Of a stretch of DNA of 64,000 nucleotides, positions 1 to 7,550 are shown piece by piece (the stretch's first letter is position 1; every line of letters starts with the position of its first letter). Both the position numbers and the translations under genes were made by a program. The notes under the pieces are model-generated. The model ran no database searches. It was not told where the DNA came from and saw only the letters and a program-made list of their open reading frames with translations. The stretch is from CAVSVP01 sp963731125 (GTDB lineage Bacteria > Pseudomonadota > Gammaproteobacteria > Competibacterales > Competibacteraceae). The stretch lies in the NCBI GenBank assembly GCA_963731125.1, contig CAVSVP010000009.1:852787-916786 (forward strand), read 5' to 3'.

Positions 1-150
1 CTTATCGAAACTCCGGGTCATGCTGTTAGTGACCACGTATTCCCCAATCTCCTTTTTCAGGAGATCAGGGTCCATGGCGTCGTACTGGATGACCTTCTCG
101 ATCCGTCGATCGATTTGGCGGCTGGAATCAAAGAGTGCTTTGATCGTCAT
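1..150 (-). CDS. brxC: BREX protein BrxC, N-terminal fragment (runs off left edge)
   Basis: The first 50 codons of a gene that starts with ATG at 150 and continues beyond the window with no stop. The visible protein has the pattern of the BrxC/PglY N-terminus: a short MTIKALFD opening, a charged IDRRIEKVIQYD stretch and then GEYVVTNSMTR. BrxC is the large P-loop ATPase of BREX phage-exclusion systems, a core partner of the PglX methyltransferase and PglZ. It follows brxB by 21 bases on the same strand, as expected for the operon. The ATPase domain itself is outside the window, so the call rests on this N-terminus plus the brxA/brxB context. Confidence 0.8.
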   Translation of the reverse strand, partial: MTIKALFDSSRQIDRRIEKVIQYDAMDPDLLKKEIGEYVVTNSMTRSFDK

Positions 151-171
151 GACTTCACGTCCTGTGTGCTA

Positions 172-741
172 TTAACCACCGATGTGGACGGAGCGGTAGT
201 TGCCGTCATCGGGATAGATTCCAAGAAAACTCAGGTTTGATTGTCCTCGACGTACACCTGGATACAGGATCACCGTCGGTATATTCACTTTGCCTTGGAG
301 ACGCTGCTCAATAGCGCCAATTCGTAGGTAGGGATGGAGAGCCTCGATGTCGGTGATAATCAGTAGCCCTCTCGGTTTTGCCGCCTGCTCCTTGAGGGCT
401 TCCAGAATTTTCTCTTCGACTATCTTAGTGTCGACAAGCGCGGCTCTGAGCGTCTCGTTAACTTCGGCAAGATCGTGATCCTGCTCCCCGTCTAGCCAAA
501 ACTGGCGCAGAGGGTGATTTGCGAAGAAGTCACCAATTACCCGAGCAAGCGAGAGCGCTCCCACATCCCAGTCATCGAGCTTCAACTTAACCTTCCATGA
601 CTTGAGCTTTCGTTTGACGCTAAGCATCTCCTGCGGCGAAAAAACCAGGTAGTAAACGGGGTCACCGCCGGTATTGCGGAGGTTTGAGCTGTCGCGCAGC
701 CGCTGCTGTAGCTCTTTGAAGCTACTTTCTAGCGATGGCAT
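172..741 (-). CDS. brxB: BREX protein BrxB (DUF1788)
   Basis: About 189 residues, matching the BrxB/DUF1788 family in length and layout. Visible family features are the hydrophobic strand LLIITDIEALHPYLR near residue 125, the strand VILYPGVRRG near 157, and the C-terminal YPDDGNYRS. BrxB is a small core component of BREX phage defence; its biochemical role is not established. A TTG codon lies just upstream, but ATG at 741 is the better start; it overlaps the end of brxA by 20 bases, which points to translational coupling. It lies between brxA and brxC, the usual order. Confidence 0.87.
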   Translation of the reverse strand: MPSLESSFKELQQRLRDSSNLRNTGGDPVYYLVFSPQEMLSVKRKLKSWKVKLKLDDWDVGALSLARVIGDFFANHPLRQFWLDGEQDHDLAEVNETLRAALVDTKIVEEKILEALKEQAAKPRGLLIITDIEALHPYLRIGAIEQRLQGKVNIPTVILYPGVRRGQSNLSFLGIYPDDGNYRSVHIGG

Positions 742-1519
742 CAAGGCACTCCTCCATGGTTAGGTACTTCCAAGAGATTCGCAGCAAGTCACCTGAATAC
801 TGCAAGATGAAATGGCCGCCGCGCGCGAGTTTGTCGAGCTGCTGAACTACTTCTTCCCGCGAAATCCCGAAGAGTTTCCAATCGGGTGATTCTAGGATGC
901 TGTTATCGCTGAACTCCTTGAAGTGAATTTCATGAGCTAGGAACAACGCCGTTTCTGGCAAAAGCCTGTAAGGCCTGAGTGGTCTAGCGTTCTTCTTCAC
1001 ATCTTCGACGAAACCAAAATCCGCAAGGGTTCCTGTTAAATAACGCGCAACCCGTAGCTTCATTATGTCCGACCAAGGGGGTGAGATACGGCCGTCGGCC
1101 TTGGCGTGCTCGATAAACTCCTCTGCATCCGATCGACTTATGGTGTCGGCACCGGCTGAGTATTGTCCCCAATATACTTCGGCGATGAAATCGCGTAGTA
1201 TGACGTGAAGCCGCGCTGTGTAGACCAGCATAATCTGGCGAACTACGGCGGAATCTGCCTGCTGCTCTACGAGATACTTGAGATATCTCGCTGGAGCTCC
1301 GTCATCGACAAAATAACGGCGCACAAAAACCCGTTGCACGAGATCCCGAGTACGGACGGCTGTAGAACGACCCAAAACACCTTCATTGAGAATCTTCTGC
1401 GCGAGCACTTCAGGAACCATTCCGGATTCCCAAACCTGAAGCAAGCTAAGCGTTTCGGCCACCGCACCCTGCCCCTTGGAGAGTTCTGTCGTATAAACAC
1501 CACTTTTTTCCGTATTCAT
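722..1519 (-). CDS. brxA: BREX protein BrxA (DUF1819)
   Basis: A 265-residue protein with clear BrxA/DUF1819 landmarks: YTTELSKG near the N-terminus, AETLSLLQVWESG near residue 21, AHEIHFKEFSD near 195, DWKLFGI near 213, and a C-terminal ISWKYLTMEE. BrxA is a small helical DNA-binding core protein of BREX operons. The ATG at 1519 overlaps the stop of the upstream gene by four bases (ATGA), and its own 3' end overlaps brxB by 20, so the genes are tightly coupled. Nothing looks broken. Confidence is high because three consecutive BREX families appear in the expected order. Confidence 0.9.
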   Translation of the reverse strand: MNTEKSGVYTTELSKGQGAVAETLSLLQVWESGMVPEVLAQKILNEGVLGRSTAVRTRDLVQRVFVRRYFVDDGAPARYLKYLVEQQADSAVVRQIMLVYTARLHVILRDFIAEVYWGQYSAGADTISRSDAEEFIEHAKADGRISPPWSDIMKLRVARYLTGTLADFGFVEDVKKNARPLRPYRLLPETALFLAHEIHFKEFSDNSILESPDWKLFGISREEVVQQLDKLARGGHFILQYSGDLLRISWKYLTMEECLDAIARK

Positions 1520-2040
1520 TCTGCTGTGAAGTAAGGAAAGGTCTGGTGCCCCCGCGCGAAGGCATCAAGGTAATACGCTGCGACTTTTCGCAGGGACAGG
1601 CAATGGGTAAGCTGGCCGAGCCCTGCAACGCGAACTGGACCTTGGCTTCCTGCACCTTCGCTGTTCGCGATTTCACCGAGTTTCTCCAGGGCATTCTCCT
1701 GCCCAGAAATCAGATCGGCAAAGCTATTTTCTGACTCAGCGGCCAGCGCTGCATAAATATCTTGCTCAAGCGCATGCGGCAGTCGAAATAGGTGGAAGAC
1801 GCCGCTCCGGCCAATGCGTTGATCATGCAGTTCTTTCGCTGCTTGTGAAACCGATCCCACCCCTGCGGATAGAACAGTTCTAGGAAAGTTGAATTCAAGA
1901 AAACGACGACCGGTAGGTGAAAGGAAGGAGGTGGACCACCAACCATACTGATCCTTTTCCCCCAAATACGCGACCAAAACCCGCAGTTTAAGCAAGGGAG
2001 TAATGCGATGATGTTCACTAATCCGATAGCTTGAGGGCAT
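1516..2040 (-). CDS. brxE: BrxE-family protein, first gene of the BREX operon
   Basis: A 174-residue protein resembling the BrxE family: an N-terminal LRVLVAYLGEKDQYGWW segment, then LSPTGRRFL, FPRTVLSAG, and a LFRLP motif near the middle. BrxE is found as the first gene of type 6 BREX operons (brxE-brxA-brxB-brxC-pglX-pglZ-brxD-brxHI), so its presence is what suggests the subtype here. Its function is unknown. It starts with ATG at 2040 and its stop overlaps brxA's start. About 150 bases separate it from tRNA-Pro. The call is from recalled family patterns and position, so it is less certain than brxA. Confidence 0.72.
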   Translation of the reverse strand: MPSSYRISEHHRITPLLKLRVLVAYLGEKDQYGWWSTSFLSPTGRRFLEFNFPRTVLSAGVGSVSQAAKELHDQRIGRSGVFHLFRLPHALEQDIYAALAAESENSFADLISGQENALEKLGEIANSEGAGSQGPVRVAGLGQLTHCLSLRKVAAYYLDAFARGHQTFPYFTAE

Positions 2041-2125
2041 CTTCCTAACAAAACCTCACGCATTTTTGACTTGTAATCCACAGGGGTTCGACAGGTAACC
2101 GTTAAGGCCTATGAAAACCTGGGAT

Positions 2126-2147
2126 TTGGTCCCCCATTGGTCCCCCA
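2126..2147. repeat. Two perfect tandem copies of an 11-bp unit
   Basis: TTGGTCCCCCA occurs at 2126-2136 and again, directly adjoining, at 2137-2147. The repeat lies in the spacer between brxE and tRNA-Pro. G/C-run repeats of this sort are often found beside integrase-borne islands, so it may be part of an attachment or arm-type site. No integrase is in the window, so that role is inference. Confidence 0.55.
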
Positions 2148-2158
2148 GTTTTGTTTAA

Positions 2159-2183
2159 GGGCTTAGATGTTTTATCTAAGCCC
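2159..2183. terminator. Hairpin downstream of tRNA-Pro
   Basis: A perfect 10-bp stem, GGGCTTAGAT at 2159-2168 and ATCTAAGCCC at 2174-2183, with a 5-base loop. It lies 10 bases beyond the tRNA-Pro 3' end. On the minus strand it is followed by TTAAACAAAA, a weak U-tract; on the plus strand by CTGTTTT. It most likely ends the tRNA-Pro transcript and may work in both directions. Confidence 0.6.
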
Positions 2184-2192
2184 CTGTTTTAA

Positions 2193-2270
<78 letters not shown>

Positions 2271-2334
2271 TTAAGAATAATATAAACAATGAAGGCCTTT
2301 TATATATTTTATATTATCTGAATATGCGAGAAAT

Positions 2335-2646
2335 TCAAATCTTGTTTCTTTCTTTTTCTCCCTCTAAGGCGTCTACTCGTGCCTTGAGTTTTTGGCCGGG
2401 CCGAAAGGTGACCACCCGCCGGGCGGTGATGGGAATTTCCTCGCCGGTTTTAGGATTTCTTCCAGGGCGCTCATTTTTATCTCGCAAATCAAAGTTACCA
2501 AAGCCTGACAATTTAACTTGTTCCCCCCGTTGCAAAGCTGCACGAATTTCTTCGAAAAAGAGTTCCACCAGTTCTTTAGCCTCGCGCTTGTTAAGGCCTA
2601 GTTCCTCAAAAAGACGTTCAGCCATGTCAGCTTTTGTTAGTGCCAT
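2335..2646 (-). CDS. ihfA: Integration host factor subunit alpha
   Basis: A 103-residue DNA-bending protein of the HU/IHF family. It opens with MALTKADMAERLFEELGL and carries the beta-arm signature FGNFDLRDKNERPGRNPKTG around residues 48-67, which inserts in the DNA minor groove. IHF-alpha forms a heterodimer with IHF-beta and shapes DNA for transcription, replication and recombination. It starts 5 bases after the pheT stop and is almost certainly co-transcribed with pheST, as in other gammaproteobacteria. Length and residues look normal. Confidence 0.96.
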   Translation of the reverse strand: MALTKADMAERLFEELGLNKREAKELVELFFEEIRAALQRGEQVKLSGFGNFDLRDKNERPGRNPKTGEEIPITARRVVTFRPGQKLKARVDALEGEKERNKI

Positions 2647-2651
2647 ATCTT

Positions 2652-5030
2652 CTAAACCCTGAGCGTTGCACCGAACTGTTGCTCCAGCCCGGCTAAAATT
2701 TTCGAAATAATATTATCCACTTCAAGGTCGGTAAGATTGCGTGAAAAATCTTGTAAAATCAAGCCAAAAGCTATACTTTTCCGATCTTTGGCAACGCCGC
2801 TGCCGCGGTAGACATCAAACAAGTGAATTTCCCGCAGTAGGGAAGTCCCATGAGAGCGAATACAATCCTCTACGGCCTGAGCTGATACGGTTTCATCAAC
2901 GACAATGGCAATATCGCGTCGGCTGGCCGGAAATTTGGATAATTCGGTAAACTGCGGTATCCGGGCATCCTGAAGTCCAGCAACGCGTAACTCAAAAACA
3001 AAGACTTTATTCTCCAGATCTAGCGAGCGTTCTACTGCTGGATGCAACGCTCCGATCCAACCCACTGGGTTACCCTCGCGTTCGATGCGTGCCGCCTGTC
3101 CAGGGTGAAGGGCCGGATGCTGCATTGCTTTGAAAATAAATGCATCAGGCCGTGCCGTCAGATTTAAGAGGGCCTCCACGTCGGCTTTTAGATCAAAGAA
3201 ATCTACTGTACGCTTAGCTGTCCCCCATTGCTCAGGCAATATTTCTCCACATACGGCACCGCCAATACATAGATCCTGGGTCAATTCACTGCCTTCCTGA
3301 ACAAAAACAAGCCCGGTTTCAAATAGGCGGATACGCGATTGCTGACGCTTCTGGTTGTGAACGAGAGCCTTAATCAGCCCTGGCCACAGACTCGTACGCA
3401 TTACCGCCAAATCCGCTGAGATTGGATTGGCCAGTGTCAGGGGCTTGCGCTTAGGATCCAATGCATTCTGGAAAACCGGATCGACGAAACTGTAGGTAAT
3501 GGCCTCAGAAAAACCCCGTTGCACCAGAGTTTCACATAGCTGGTCCAGGCTTACCTGAGCTTCCGGACATGTCTTAACCTCGAGCCGCGTCAGAGAATGC
3601 TGGCTGGGCAACCGACTGTAACCGTAGATACGTCCAATTTCCTCGATCAAATCGATTTCTAAGGTAAGGTCAAAACGAAAGGCAGGGGGCACCACCAGCC
3701 AATGATTACCCTCGTCCGCTACCGCCATACCGAGCCGCAACAGAATTTCACTGACTTCTTGCTCTTCGATTGCCAAACCTAACAACCGGTGGATACGCTC
3801 AGAACGAAGGCGGATGGCCGGTTCTGCCGGTAGATGCTCCGGTGCTACCACCTCAATCACTGGACCTGCTTGACCGCCTGCAATGGTCAATAGCAGGTGC
3901 GTTGCCCTCTCCATGGCGCGCACTTGTAGCTGCGGATCAACACCTCGCTCGAAACGGTGGGAAGAATCTGTATGCAGACCATGGCGACGCGCACGGCCGG
4001 CAATGGCCGTTGGCGTGAAAAAAGCGCTCTCGAGAAACACATCCCGAGTCATGTCGCTAACGGCGCTCGCCGCACCGCCCATCACGCCCGCCATGGCCAA
4101 AGGCCCCTTATGATCGGTAATCAAAAGTGTCTCGGGCACTAGCTCTACCCGGCTGCCATCCAGCAATTCCAATGTCTCTCCAGCCATGGCGCGGCGCACG
4201 TCGATGCCGCCGAACAGCCTGCTCAAGTCAAAAGCATGCATGGGCTGCCCCAATTCCAGCATCACATAGTTGGTGATATCCACCACCGGAATGAGCGGTC
4301 GCAAACCTGCACGTCGCAATCGTTCGCGCATCCAAAGAGGCGTTTCCGCCGTTGGATCAAGTTGACGCACCACCCTCCCCACATAGCGGGGACAGTCTGT
4401 AGGAGCGCTTAAAGTGACAGGAAAGGTGGCATCCAATATCGGCTCCACCGGCTCGGTTGCCACCCAATTCACTTCACACCGATTTAACACACCCACTTCG
4501 CGAGCGACGCCGGCCATTCCCAGGCAATCACCCCGGTTGGGAGTCAGGTCCAGCGTAATGATGGAGTCTTCCAGCCTTAGAAGCTTGCGCAGGTCTTGTC
4601 CAGGTGTACTGGAGGCAGGTAAAGCCAGCAAGCCTTGAGAACTCTCCGCCAATCCTAATTCCTTGGCAGAACACAGCATACCTTGGGAGATGACGCCGCG
4701 TAGCTCGGATGCTTTGATGGTAAGGCCGTTGGGCAACGTTGCTCCTATGAGTGCCGTTGGCGCCAACATATCCACCTGGACGTTGGGTGCACCACAGACA
4801 ATCTGCAGAAGTTCTGCCTGACCCACATCGACCCTAGCCACTTGCAGGCGCTCAGCCGCGGGATGTGTAGCCAATTCAACAACGCGTCCAACTACGATGC
4901 CTGTACAAGGTGGTGCGGCTGGTTCAACACTATCTACCTCTAAACCCGCCATTGTCAGCTGCGTTGCCAGTTCGGCGGTAGAGATCGGAGGATCAACCCA
5001 CTCCCGCAGCCATTGTTCGCTCACTTTCAT
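2652..5030 (-). CDS. pheT: Phenylalanyl-tRNA synthetase beta subunit
   Basis: A 792-residue subunit of the (alphabeta)2 synthetase that charges tRNA-Phe. The domain order is normal: an N-terminal EMAP-type tRNA-binding domain (about 39-150), the B3/B4 editing domain (about 205-375, with PRYVGRVVRQ at its start), the B5 domain (about 400-475), the synthetase-like core, and a C-terminal FDX-ACB anticodon domain starting near FPASRRDIAIVVDE (about 705-792). It lies 98 bases downstream of pheS and just upstream of ihfA, giving the standard pheS-pheT-ihfA order. No frameshift or missing domain was seen. Confidence 0.97.
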   Translation of the reverse strand: MKVSEQWLREWVDPPISTAELATQLTMAGLEVDSVEPAAPPCTGIVVGRVVELATHPAAERLQVARVDVGQAELLQIVCGAPNVQVDMLAPTALIGATLPNGLTIKASELRGVISQGMLCSAKELGLAESSQGLLALPASSTPGQDLRKLLRLEDSIITLDLTPNRGDCLGMAGVAREVGVLNRCEVNWVATEPVEPILDATFPVTLSAPTDCPRYVGRVVRQLDPTAETPLWMRERLRRAGLRPLIPVVDITNYVMLELGQPMHAFDLSRLFGGIDVRRAMAGETLELLDGSRVELVPETLLITDHKGPLAMAGVMGGAASAVSDMTRDVFLESAFFTPTAIAGRARRHGLHTDSSHRFERGVDPQLQVRAMERATHLLLTIAGGQAGPVIEVVAPEHLPAEPAIRLRSERIHRLLGLAIEEQEVSEILLRLGMAVADEGNHWLVVPPAFRFDLTLEIDLIEEIGRIYGYSRLPSQHSLTRLEVKTCPEAQVSLDQLCETLVQRGFSEAITYSFVDPVFQNALDPKRKPLTLANPISADLAVMRTSLWPGLIKALVHNQKRQQSRIRLFETGLVFVQEGSELTQDLCIGGAVCGEILPEQWGTAKRTVDFFDLKADVEALLNLTARPDAFIFKAMQHPALHPGQAARIEREGNPVGWIGALHPAVERSLDLENKVFVFELRVAGLQDARIPQFTELSKFPASRRDIAIVVDETVSAQAVEDCIRSHGTSLLREIHLFDVYRGSGVAKDRKSIAFGLILQDFSRNLTDLEVDNIISKILAGLEQQFGATLRV

Positions 5031-5128
5031 GAATACGCCTCAATCTGGGATTATCCTCTCGCAGTAGGGAGAAGGGAGAAACTGTCTGGTCAAGCGTGCT
5101 TGAATTGGGTGGGAGCTTTAGAAAGCTG

Positions 5129-6148
5129 TCAATGAAACTGTCTGAGAAAGCGTAGGTCATTCTCAAAAAAAATGCGCAGGTCGTCTACCCCATAGCGCAA
5201 CATAGCTAGGCGCTCTACTCCCATTCCAAACGCATAACCGGTGTAGCGCTCGCTATCGATACCTACGTGGTGAAACACCTGAGGATGTACCATGCCACAG
5301 CCGAGCACCTCCAGCCAGCCAGTACGGCTGCACACTCGGCAGCCCTGACCACCGCACATAACACACTGGATGTCCACCTCGGCTGAAGGCTCGGTAAATG
5401 GGAAGTAAGAGGGTCGAAAACGAACCTGTAAGTCCCATCGCTCAAAGAAGCTGCGCAAGAAATCGTCCAGCATTCCCTTAAGATCTGCAAAACTCACCCA
5501 CTCATCGACAAACAAGCCTTCGACCTGATGGAACATAGGGGTATGGGTGAGATCAGAATCACAACGATAGACACGCCCAAGGGCAATAATACGCAGCGGC
5601 GGCGCCTGCCTTTCCATAGTGCGAATCTGCACATTAGAAGTGTGCGTTCGCAATAAGGTGTGAGCATCAAAGTAGAAGGTATCGTGCATCGCCCGAGCCG
5701 GGTGATGGGCGGGCATATTGAGCGCTTCAAAATTATGAAAATCGTCTTCGATTTCCGGGCCCTCTGCCACTGTAAAGCCCACTTGACTAAAAAGCGTTTC
5801 GATGCGCCTCAAAGTCCGGGTGATGGGATGCAATCCACCGGGTCTTTGTCCTCGTCCCGGCAAAGTGACATCAATAGTCTCAGTTTGTAACTGTGTATCC
5901 AGTTGCGCAGCCTGCAGTACGGCTCGACGCGCTTCGATAGCCGATTGAATTTCCTGTTTGGCTTCGTTAATGGCCTGACCGGCTTGGGGACGTTGCTCTA
6001 CAGGCAACTTTCCCAGCTGTTTGAGACGTTCCGTTAGCACACCCTTTTTACCCAGATAGTAAACTCGAAGCTGTTCCAACTTGCTTATATCGTCGGTTTG
6101 CGCCAAGGCAAGCTGCGCTTTATGAACGAGTTCTACCAACTCTTGCAA
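5129..6148 (-). CDS. pheS: Phenylalanyl-tRNA synthetase alpha subunit
   Basis: A 339-residue catalytic subunit. The N-terminal coiled coil (about 1-90) is followed by the class II catalytic core, with motif 2 around HTPMFHQVEGLFVD and motif 3 GMGVERLAMLRYGV near the C-terminus. Length is typical. The best start is a TTG at 6148, preceded by GGAGG about nine bases upstream; the nearby ATG at 6156 is in another frame, and an in-frame ATT lies at 6151. A rare start codon may lower translation. It is separated from rplT by 172 bases that hold a hairpin terminator. Confidence 0.95.
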   Translation of the reverse strand: MQELVELVHKAQLALAQTDDISKLEQLRVYYLGKKGVLTERLKQLGKLPVEQRPQAGQAINEAKQEIQSAIEARRAVLQAAQLDTQLQTETIDVTLPGRGQRPGGLHPITRTLRRIETLFSQVGFTVAEGPEIEDDFHNFEALNMPAHHPARAMHDTFYFDAHTLLRTHTSNVQIRTMERQAPPLRIIALGRVYRCDSDLTHTPMFHQVEGLFVDEWVSFADLKGMLDDFLRSFFERWDLQVRFRPSYFPFTEPSAEVDIQCVMCGGQGCRVCSRTGWLEVLGCGMVHPQVFHHVGIDSERYTGYAFGMGVERLAMLRYGVDDLRIFFENDLRFLRQFH

Positions 6149-6239
6149 AATTGCATTCCTCCTGCTTCCCCTGTTACAGTTGAAGCATCCATTTCGCCAG
6201 GTTTTCCGGTAAAAATAGGCAATTTAAGTGGAAAACTTC

Positions 6240-6272
6240 AAAAAGGGAACGGCGAATTGCCTTTCCCTTTTT
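6240..6272 (-). terminator. Hairpin between rplT and pheS
   Basis: AAAAAGGGAA at 6240-6249 pairs perfectly with TTCCCTTTTT at 6263-6272, with an inner GGC/GCC stem around a GAATT loop. The outer arms supply A- and T-runs on both strands, so it could stop transcription in either direction. Read on the minus strand it ends or attenuates the thrS-infC-rpmI-rplT transcript before pheS. In E. coli this gap holds the pheM leader peptide and attenuator; I find no phenylalanine-rich leader here. Confidence 0.6.
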
Positions 6273-6320
6273 CGGCAAAAGGCACCCGCCTAGGGTATTA
6301 CACTCTTCGGCCGAGCGAGA

Positions 6321-6683
6321 TTACGCTGCATTGAGAGCAGCCTTCGCTTTCTCCGCCAAGGTGGCAAAAGTGGATTTATCACGCACGGCCAGATCCGCCA
6401 GAACTTTACGATCGATCTCGATGGCAGCCTTTTTTAACCCATTAATCATGCGGCTATACGACAGCCCACACTCATGGGCCGCCGCATTAATGCGGACAAT
6501 CCAAAGGGCTCGAAACTGCCGCTTGCGCTGCCGACGATCACGATAGGCGTATTGACCCGCCTTGATAACGGCCTGTTTGGCAACGCGATAAACCTTGCGG
6601 CGCGCACCATAGTAACCCTTGGCCTTTTGCAGGACTTTTTTATGACGCGCGTGGGCGGTAACGCCACGTTTCACTCGGGGCAT
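6321..6683 (-). CDS. rplT: Ribosomal protein bL20
   Basis: A 120-residue basic protein starting MPRVKRGVTAHARHKKVL. The frame stays open ten codons further upstream, but the conserved MPRVKRG N-terminus fixes the start at 6683. bL20 is an early-assembly 23S rRNA-binding protein and, in E. coli, a translational repressor of its own operon. It follows rpmI with a 30-base gap. Length and composition are normal. Confidence 0.97.
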   Translation of the reverse strand: MPRVKRGVTAHARHKKVLQKAKGYYGARRKVYRVAKQAVIKAGQYAYRDRRQRKRQFRALWIVRINAAAHECGLSYSRMINGLKKAAIEIDRKVLADLAVRDKSTFATLAEKAKAALNAA

Positions 6684-6713
6684 ACTGAAAAACCTCTCAG
6701 CGTTCCAAAACAA

Positions 6714-6911
6714 TTAATCGTAGGGCACCATACGCCGTACCAGCGGCACATCGGGCTTGGATAACATGGTCGTGCCACGCAGCTGACGCTTACGTTTAGC
6801 AGACTTTTTGGTCAGGATGTGCCGGGCATGGGAATAAGAACGCTTATAACCACCAGACCCGGTGCGGCTAAAGCGTTTGGCCGCGCCGCGATTGGTTTTT
6901 AACTTAGGCAT
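6714..6911 (-). CDS. rpmI: Ribosomal protein bL35
   Basis: A 65-residue, very basic large-subunit protein. The N-terminus MPKLKTNRGAAKRF and the central GSGGYKRSYSHARHIL are diagnostic. It lies between infC and rplT, the order conserved in nearly all bacteria. The infC-rpmI gap is 103 bases; in E. coli the corresponding mRNA region takes part in L20 feedback, but I did not try to fold it here. Confidence 0.97.
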   Translation of the reverse strand: MPKLKTNRGAAKRFSRTGSGGYKRSYSHARHILTKKSAKRKRQLRGTTMLSKPDVPLVRRMVPYD

Positions 6912-7014
6912 ACGAAAACTCCGTATTAATCATTCATTACCTGCAGGGCGACTTGCAGCGCAAAACAAAACCTTTAGCCTAACTGCTTCAGGCCAGATAA
7001 CACTACCTTAAAAA

Positions 7015-7539
7015 TTACTTTTTCTTGGCAGGTCCAATAACCATGACCATCTGACGCCCTTCCATGCGAGGGCGCTGTTCTACCGCGCCGTGTTCTTCAA
7101 GATCTGCTTCAATACGCTGTAGAAGCTTTAGCCCCAGACCCTGGTGAGCCATTTCCCGCCCGCGAAAACGCAGAGTTACTTTGGCTTTGTCACCGTCGTT
7201 TAGGAAACGTATCAGGTTGCGCAGTTTGACCTGATAATCCCCTTCGTCCGTACCTGGACGAAATTTCACCTCCTTGACCTGCATTTGTTTTTGCTTCTTC
7301 TTTGCTTCCTGCTGCTTCTTGCTCTGCTCAAACCGGTATTTGCCGTAGTCCATGATCCGGCAAACTGGCGGTTTGGCACTGGGAGAGACCTCAACTAAAT
7401 CTAATTCCGCTTCTTCAGCAATTTGCTTAGCCTGGACCAATGGGACAATGCCCATTTGTCTGCCGTCCTGATCGATCAGGCGCACTTCACGTCCGGTGAT
7501 TTCATCGTTAAGCCGGGTTTCAGTGTTAACGGCGATAAT
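7015..7539 (-). CDS. infC: Translation initiation factor IF-3 (non-AUG start)
   Basis: IF-3 keeps 30S subunits free and checks start-codon pairing. The N-domain, the lysine-rich linker (EQSKKQQEAKKKQKQM) and the C-domain ending in MVMVIGPAKKK are all present. No ATG lies in a suitable place; a GTG at 7485 would delete the first conserved strand. The frame extends upstream through NTETRLNDEITGREVR, which matches the IF-3 N-terminus, to an ATT at 7539 (or ATC at 7536) with TGGAGGACTGA just before it. This makes about 174 residues. Using a rare AUU-type start is the known self-regulation device of infC. It begins 11 bases after thrS ends. Confidence 0.95.
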   Translation of the reverse strand: MIAVNTETRLNDEITGREVRLIDQDGRQMGIVPLVQAKQIAEEAELDLVEVSPSAKPPVCRIMDYGKYRFEQSKKQQEAKKKQKQMQVKEVKFRPGTDEGDYQVKLRNLIRFLNDGDKAKVTLRFRGREMAHQGLGLKLLQRIEADLEEHGAVEQRPRMEGRQMVMVIGPAKKK

Positions 7540-7550
7540 TCAGTCCTCCA

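Noticed and set aside
1710..2081. Open frames of 80-120 codons on the minus strand overlapping brxE
   Set aside because: They lie in other frames of brxE, have no family resemblance, and end in the same region; shadow frames.
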